A stretch of DNA of 64,000 bases from an uncultured Alistipes sp. GTDB taxonomy: Bacteria; Bacteroidota; Bacteroidia; Bacteroidales; Rikenellaceae. Under the pieces are notes generated by a model, which was given only the letters and a program-made list of their open reading frames with translations, had not been told where the DNA came from and made no database searches. Positions 59,580 through 64,000 of the stretch are shown piece by piece; positions within the stretch are counted from its first letter, which is position 1, and each line of letters begins with the position of its first letter. Where the stretch lies: the NCBI GenBank assembly GCA_910584485.1, contig CAJUAV010000006.1, positions 62,001-126,000 of the forward strand, read 5' to 3'. The position numbers were made by a program, and so were the translations under genes.

Positions 59580-60319
59580 ATGAGCAGTAGTTGGGTGAGA
59601 ATGAGGTTGAAGATCATGATGACCACCGAGCTCGTCACGACGGCTTTCGTCGAGGCCTTGCCCACCTCCAGCGAATTGCCCTTGGCGTAGTAGCCGAAGA
59701 AGGCCGACACGGAGGTGATGATGTAGGCGAAGACGGCCGATTTGATGAGCGAGTAGACGATCGAATAGCGCTTGAAATCGATCAGGATGCCGTCGATGTA
59801 GTTCGAGGGGATCATGATGTTGGTCGCCACGGCGATCAGGTAGCCGCCGATGATGCCGATGGCGATCGACAGAATCGTCAGCAGCGGAAAGAAGAGGACC
59901 GCGGCGACGATCTTCGGCAGAATGAGGTACGAAGCGGAGTTGACGCCCATGATTTCGAGGGCGTCGATCTGCTCCGTGATGCGCATCGTACCGATTTCGG
60001 AGGCGATACTCGAGCCCACCTTGCCCGAGAGGATCAGCGCCACGACCGTCGAACTGAATTCGAGGATCATCGTTTCGCGCGTGGCGTAGCCGATCATCGA
60101 CTCGGGTACGAAGGGCGAATCGAGGTTGATGCACATCTGCAACGTGATGACGGCGCCGATGAAGATCGAGATGATCGCCGTGAGGCCGATCGAGTCCATG
60201 CCGATCGCCTCCATTTCGTAGAGGATGCGGCGACGGTAGATCACGGCCTTCTCGGGGCGGGAGAAGACCTTGCCCATCAGGATGAAATAGCGCCCTATGC
60301 GTTCGAAAATGCGGAACAT
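59576..60319 (-). CDS. mlaE: MCE/Mla-type ABC permease, MlaE-like
   Basis: Inner-membrane permease partner of the ATPase, 247 residues, with about five or six membrane segments. MEAIGMDSIGLTAIISIFIG and the conserved EIGTMRITEQIDALEIMG loop are diagnostic of the MlaE/YrbE family. It is translationally coupled to mlaF and preceded by a DUF4834-type gene 10 bases upstream. Confidence 0.94.
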   Translation of the reverse strand: MFRIFERIGRYFILMGKVFSRPEKAVIYRRRILYEMEAIGMDSIGLTAIISIFIGAVITLQMCINLDSPFVPESMIGYATRETMILEFSSTVVALILSGKVGSSIASEIGTMRITEQIDALEIMGVNSASYLILPKIVAAVLFFPLLTILSIAIGIIGGYLIAVATNIMIPSNYIDGILIDFKRYSIVYSLIKSAVFAYIITSVSAFFGYYAKGNSLEVGKASTKAVVTSSVVIMIFNLILTQLLLI

Positions 60320-60329
60320 CGTGCGGGAG

Positions 60330-60719
60330 CTATTCGTTCTCTTTCGTCTCCTCGAACTCGACGTAGTCGCCCACCTCGTTCGAGACGCGTTTTTCGGGCA
60401 TCGCCGAGGTGCGGCGCACGCGGATGTCGCCCTCGTCGGGACGGACGTTGCGGTTGGTCCAGCGATAGGAGGCGCCGTTGCCGTCGGGGCCGAACTGCTG
60501 CTCCATTTCGCGCTGCATGCGGCGCAGACGGCGGCGCAGCGTGAAGGCCAGCAGGAGCACGACGAGCACGAAGCCCAGTATCAGATAGAGGATGACGGTC
60601 GCCAGACCGCGCAGCAGGGCGGGCGCCGTGAAGGCGAGCACCACGATAAGGAGCACGGTGAGCGGATTGCGCCGCACGAAGGCGACGAACGAATCGATGA
60701 TCAGGAGCAGCAGGTTCAT
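60330..60719 (-). CDS. DUF4834-type membrane protein
   Basis: A 129-residue protein with two hydrophobic helices (residues ~19-36 and ~38-60), an arginine-rich turn (LRRRLRRMQREMEQQFG), and an acidic soluble tail ending VEFEETKENE. This layout matches the Bacteroidota DUF4834 family; the role is unknown. First gene of a three-gene unit with mlaE and mlaF, driven by a promoter that lies in a tandem repeat. Confidence 0.75.
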   Translation of the reverse strand: MNLLLLIIDSFVAFVRRNPLTVLLIVVLAFTAPALLRGLATVILYLILGFVLVVLLLAFTLRRRLRRMQREMEQQFGPDGNGASYRWTNRNVRPDEGDIRVRRTSAMPEKRVSNEVGDYVEFEETKENE

Positions 60720-60792
60720 CTTTGTGTGTAATCGGGGCTCGGGGTCGGGAGGTCCGCTTGCGCGGCGGGCTCCCGACGAGCGCTTGTGTCAG

Positions 60793-60824
60793 CAAAGATA
60801 CGAATAAGCGAGGGCAAAAGCAAA
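60793..60824 (-). promoter_or_regulatory. promoter of the DUF4834-mlaE-mlaF unit
   Basis: Minus-strand TTTG (60824-60821), a 20-nt spacer and TATCTTTG (60800-60793), a perfect match formed by the edge of the 75-bp repeat array; 73 bases before the first start codon. Confidence 0.85.
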
Positions 60825-61100
60825 CGCAGTTTGCATTTTGCCGAGCGGGAGTATCTTGGGCGCAGCCAAAGATAGAAAAAAACCGAGGGCAAAAGCAAAC
60901 GCAGTTTGCATTTTGCCGAGCGGGAGTATCTTGGGCGCAGCCAAAGATAGAAAAAAACCGAGGGCAAAGATCAACTTTATTTGTGTTTGCAGGGGCGGGC
61001 GTATCTTCGGCGAAGCCAAAGATAGCAAAAAAAGAGCGTAAAAGCAACCCCGATGGCGATTTGCCGGGGCGAAACCGTTTCGGCGAAGCCAAAGGCGGCC
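60793..61100 (-). repeat. 75-bp promoter-carrying tandem repeat array
   Basis: Two identical 75-bp units at 60809-60883 and 60884-60958, a diverged third from 60959 and a decayed fourth to about 61100. Each unit holds GCAAACGCAGTTTGC (palindrome), a -7 box TATCTTTG on the minus strand (60874-60867, 60949-60942), and a hairpin TATCTT...AAGATA that includes that box. Confidence 0.95.
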
Positions 61101-61129
61101 GAAATGATGGGTTATTTCAAGAAATGTCG

Positions 61130-61137
61130 TAAATTTG
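61130..61137 (+). promoter_or_regulatory. -7 box of purB
   Basis: TAAATTTG, exact consensus, 30 bases before the start; the -33 element is not clear. Confidence 0.5.
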
Positions 61138-61167
61138 GTGCCGAAAACAATCAACACCCCACACGAT

Positions 61168-62517
61168 ATGATGACTCCTCTGACCGCCATTTCCCCCGTC
61201 GACGGCCGTTACCGCCGCACGACGGAGCGCCTGGCCGACTACTTTTCCGAGCAGGCGCTGATCCGCTACCGCATCCGCGTCGAGGTCGAATACTTCATCG
61301 CCCTGTGCGAGCTGCCGCTGCCGCAACTGGCATCGGTCGATCGGGCGAAATTCGACGAGTTGCGCGCCCTCTACCGCGACTTTTCGTCCGCTACGGCCGA
61401 GCGCGTGAAGGAGATCGAGCGCACGACGAACCACGACGTGAAGGCGATCGAATACATCCTGAAGGAGCGCATGGACGAGATCGGTCTGGCGCCTTACAAA
61501 GAGTTCGTCCATTTCGGTCTGACGTCGCAGGATATCAACAACACGGCCGTGCCCCTCTCGATCCGCGAGGCGCTCGACGAGGTCTGCTACCCCGCGCTGG
61601 CCGAGGTGCGCGAGAAGCTCGCGGCGATGGCCGAGGAGTGGATGTCGGTGCCCATGCTGGCCCGCACGCACGGCCAGCCCGCCTCGCCGACGGTGCTGGG
61701 CAAGGAGTTCCTGGTCTACGTCGAGCGGCTCGACAAGCAGATCGAACAGCTGCGCGCCGTTCCCGTACCCGCGAAGTTCGGCGGTGCGACGGGCAACATG
61801 AACGCCCACCACGCCGCCTACCCCGAACGCGACTGGGCAGCCTTCGCGAACCGTTTCGTCGAAGAGACGCTGGGGCTTTCGCGCTCGCGCTACACGACGC
61901 AGATCGAGCACTACGACAACCTCGCCGCGATGTTCGATGCCCTGAAGCGCATTGACACGATCCTGATCGACCTGGCGCGCGATATGTGGATGTACATCTC
62001 GTCGGAGTATTTCAAGCAGCGGATCAAGGCGGGCGAGGTCGGTTCGAGCGCCATGCCGCACAAGGTCAACCCGATCGATTTCGAGAATGCCGAAGGCAAC
62101 CTCGGCATGGCCAACGCCATCTTCGAGCACCTTTCGCGCAAGCTGCCCGTTTCGCGCCTGCAGCGCGACCTGACGGACTCGACCGTGCTGCGCAACGTCG
62201 GCGTGCCGATGGCCCACCTGCTCATCGCGCTGGCGTCGCTCATGAAGGGGCTGAACAAGGTACTGCTCAATCGCGAGGCGATCGACCGCGACCTGGAGGC
62301 CAACTGGGCCGTGGTCGCCGAGGGTATCCAGACGATTCTGCGCCGCGAAGGCTACCCGAAGCCCTATGAGGCGCTGAAGGCGCTCACGCGCACGAACGAA
62401 CACATCACCGAGGCCTCGATCAAGGCCTTCATCGAGACGCTCGACGTAAGCGAAGCGGTCAAGGAGGAGCTGCGCGCCCTCTCGCCCGCAAGCTATACGG
62501 GCATCTTCCGCCGATAA
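61168..62517 (+). CDS. purB: adenylosuccinate lyase
   Basis: Acts twice in purine synthesis, releasing fumarate from SAICAR and adenylosuccinate. The 449-residue protein opens MMTPLTAISPVDGRYRR, has the first catalytic histidine in RTTNHDVKAIEY, HFGLTSQDINNTA, and the flexible signature loop GSSAMPHKVNPIDFENAEG. Either of two adjacent ATGs can be the start. A very strong terminator follows 16 bases behind the stop. Confidence 0.97.
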   Translation: MMTPLTAISPVDGRYRRTTERLADYFSEQALIRYRIRVEVEYFIALCELPLPQLASVDRAKFDELRALYRDFSSATAERVKEIERTTNHDVKAIEYILKERMDEIGLAPYKEFVHFGLTSQDINNTAVPLSIREALDEVCYPALAEVREKLAAMAEEWMSVPMLARTHGQPASPTVLGKEFLVYVERLDKQIEQLRAVPVPAKFGGATGNMNAHHAAYPERDWAAFANRFVEETLGLSRSRYTTQIEHYDNLAAMFDALKRIDTILIDLARDMWMYISSEYFKQRIKAGEVGSSAMPHKVNPIDFENAEGNLGMANAIFEHLSRKLPVSRLQRDLTDSTVLRNVGVPMAHLLIALASLMKGLNKVLLNREAIDRDLEANWAVVAEGIQTILRREGYPKPYEALKALTRTNEHITEASIKAFIETLDVSEAVKEELRALSPASYTGIFRR

Positions 62518-62533
62518 GAAAAAGGCGATGCGA

Positions 62534-62582
62534 AACGGCTGCCGCCGCGACCGAATTGTCGGTTGCGGCGGCAGCCGTTTTT
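62534..62582 (+). terminator. rho-independent terminator of purB
   Basis: A near-perfect 22-bp stem (AACGGCTGCCGCCGC with GCGGCGGCAGCCGTT, extended inward) and a T-run. Confidence 0.95.
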
Positions 62583-62669
62583 GAGAGGGGCGAATCGATT
62601 TCGTCGGAGGGGGCTTCGGAGGTGTCGGGGCATGCCGAATGGCTCGATTCTGCGGGGACAGCCGAATCG

Positions 62670-63070
62670 CGCTTTAGCGCGGCGGGCCGCAGCTTTCGGC
62701 GGCGAAGGCCCGCAGCTCGCGTCCCGCTCCGTCGCGTCCCTTCGCAAGCTGCTGCCCGAAGGTCGCACGCAGGTGCGTGCCGTTCGCCGCCGCCCCATGC
62801 GGCGGACGGCAATCTCGCGTCGCGCCGCTCGAACTGCCTCCTGCCGCCGGCGGCGAACTTGTCGGTTCGACCTCATAAGAGGTCGGCAGCCCGCAGCCGC
62901 CCCCCTGGCGGAGGGCTGCTCCTTCACGTCGTAAGCCCCTCCGCTCGGCTGCGGGTCGAACCGATCGATTCGATGGCACAGCCATCGGCGGGCCGAAGCC
63001 TCCGCGTGCGGAGGCCCGCAGTTTTGGCAAACATGCGTGCGCTCCGCAGGCTTCGACCCGAGTGCAAGTC
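62670..63070 (+). repeat. repeat cluster 16: B-C-A-B in series
   Basis: B at about 62672-62757, C at about 62760-62860 (GTGCCGTTCGCCGCCG, GCGGCGGACGGCA, CCGGCGGCGAAC), A at 62869-62957 with leading hairpin GACCTC-ataa-GAGGTC, and B at 62971-63060 with leading hairpin CGATGGC-aca-GCCATCG. It shows all three classes once and in one direction. Confidence 0.9.
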
Positions 63071-63104
63071 GCACGGGAGGTCGCCCGTCCGCCCGCCGTC
63101 GGAC

Positions 63105-63143
63105 AAAAAAAATCCCGCACCCTCCGAAAAGAGGGCGCGGGAC
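63105..63143 (-). terminator. rho-independent terminator of fbaA
   Basis: On the minus strand GTCCCGCGCCCTC pairs with GAGGGTGCGGGA, followed by eight T residues. Confidence 0.9.
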
Positions 63144-63168
63144 GAATCGCGTCAGCCGCGAGCGCTGC

Positions 63169-64000
63169 CTACTCTGCCTTGCCGGCCGAGCCGAGGACGT
63201 TCTCGCACTTGTGCATGTAGAGCTTCTTGAGCTCGTCGCGAGCGGGACCCAGGTACTTGCGGGGGTCGAACTCGGCGGGCTTCTCGGCCAGCACCTGACG
63301 AACGGCCGCGGTCATGGCCAGACGGCCGTCCGAGTCGATGTTGATCTTGCAGACGGCGCTCTTGGCGGCCTTGCGCAGCTGCTCTTCGGGAATGCCCACG
63401 GCATCCTTCAGCGCACCGCCGTAGTGGTTGATGATCTTCACGTACTCCTGCGGAACCGACGACGAGCCGTGCAGCACGATGGGGAAGCCCGGGAGCTTCT
63501 CCTCGATCTCCTTCAGGATGTCGAAGCGCAGCTCGGGCGGCACGAGGATCCCCTCGGCGTTGCGCGTGCACTGCTCGGGCTTGAACTTGTTGGCGCCGTG
63601 CGACGTGCCGATCGAGATGGCGAGCGAGTCGACGCCCGTCTTCGTCACGAAATCGATCACGTCCTTCGGGTCGGTGTAGTGCGAATGCTCGGCGACGACC
63701 TCATCCTCGACGCCGGCCAGCACGCCCAGCTCGCCCTCGACGGTCACGTCGTGCTGATGGGCGTACTCGACGACCTTCTTCGTCAGGGCGACGTTCTCGT
63801 CGTAGGGGAGCGACGAACCGTCGATCATCACCGACGAGAAGCCCATGTCGATGCAGTCCTTGCAGAGCTCGAACGAGTTGCCGTGGTCGAGGTGCAGCAC
63901 GATCGGAATGTTCTTGCCCAGCTCCTTGGCGTACTCGACGGCACCCTGCGCCATGTAGCGCAGCAGCGTCTGGTTGGCGTATTTGCGGGCGCCCGACGAC
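63169..64000 (-). CDS. fbaA: class II fructose-bisphosphate aldolase, 3' part
   Basis: Zinc-dependent glycolytic aldolase. The frame stays open to the right edge of the window (ARKYANQTLLRYMAQGAVEY), so the N-terminal part is missing and about 277 residues are visible. HLDHGNSFELCKDCI holds zinc and catalytic residues, VEGELGVLAGVED is the class II motif, and ISIGTSHGANKF and VLHGSSSVP bind metal and phosphate. A methionine at 63954 is internal, not the start. Confidence 0.95.
   Translation of the reverse strand, partial: SSGARKYANQTLLRYMAQGAVEYAKELGKNIPIVLHLDHGNSFELCKDCIDMGFSSVMIDGSSLPYDENVALTKKVVEYAHQHDVTVEGELGVLAGVEDEVVAEHSHYTDPKDVIDFVTKTGVDSLAISIGTSHGANKFKPEQCTRNAEGILVPPELRFDILKEIEEKLPGFPIVLHGSSSVPQEYVKIINHYGGALKDAVGIPEEQLRKAAKSAVCKINIDSDGRLAMTAAVRQVLAEKPAEFDPRKYLGPARDELKKLYMHKCENVLGSAGKAE

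Overview
The window is a chromosomal segment of a GC-rich Bacteroidota, most probably order Bacteroidales and plausibly an Alistipes/Rikenellaceae-type gut anaerobe (the genus is an inference). The evidence is pyruvate:ferredoxin oxidoreductase, a complete Na+-translocating NADH:quinone reductase operon, a class III (oxygen-sensitive) ribonucleotide reductase, the lpxC-fabZ fusion, a eukaryote-like ProRS, an Mpi-type serine invertase and many promoters of the Bacteroidetes form TTTG-N19..21-TAnnTTTG. Shine-Dalgarno sequences are mostly absent, as expected for this phylum.

Layout. 1-11.4 kb: 3' part of nifJ, a 6S-like RNA candidate, two lipoproteins and nqrABCDEF. 11.4-16.9 kb: nrdDG on the minus strand behind a cobalamin riboswitch, a HAD phosphatase, a second rod-shaped RNA, a repeat array and the invertase. 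16.9-24.5 kb: M15 peptidase, rplT/rpmI, ssb, punA, lpxK, an M23 lipoprotein, ispD with an odd tail, and a PH-domain membrane protein. 24.6-32.4 kb: arabinose cluster (mutarotase, Na+/sugar symporter, araD, araA, araB). 33-42 kb: GH105 lipoprotein, lpxA and lpxC-fabZ, a TonB-like protein, a NagB-PIG-L fusion and a canonical nagB. 42-50.4 kb: alpha/beta hydrolase, tRNA-Gln, nucleoside permease, kduI/kduD, and a phage-like trio of S24 repressor, small ORF and orphan terminase. 50.9-55.8 kb: tsaD, proS, SGNH hydrolase, an ECF sigma factor and a 50-codon ORF. 56.3-58.4 kb: an AT-richer accessory island with a frameshifted HTH gene, an intact HTH gene, an operator-like palindrome, a pseudoknotted RNA and a HEPN-like protein. 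58.8-64 kb: mlaFE with a DUF4834-type protein, purB and the 3' part of fbaA.

Metabolic picture. The genes fit a sugar- and pectin-using anaerobe. Arabinose enters through AraA/B/D. Unsaturated uronates go through GH105 and KduI/KduD, and amino sugars through NagB. Pyruvate is oxidised by NifJ, and Nqr makes the sodium gradient that the symporter could use. LpxA/C/K and MlaEF serve the outer membrane.

The strongest unexplained signals are non-coding. First, at least 16 intergenic clusters carry one modular GC-rich repeat family (called A/B/C modules here). Its paired arms covary between copies and its leading hairpin has a different but self-complementary sequence in nearly every copy. Second, a ~75-bp tandem repeat carries a complete promoter and sits in front of two unrelated operons. 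Third, a ~225-nt RNA with a 12-bp pseudoknot lies directly upstream of the HEPN-like gene. Two further rod-shaped RNAs start at good promoters. All structures were found by eye; no folding program or database search was run.
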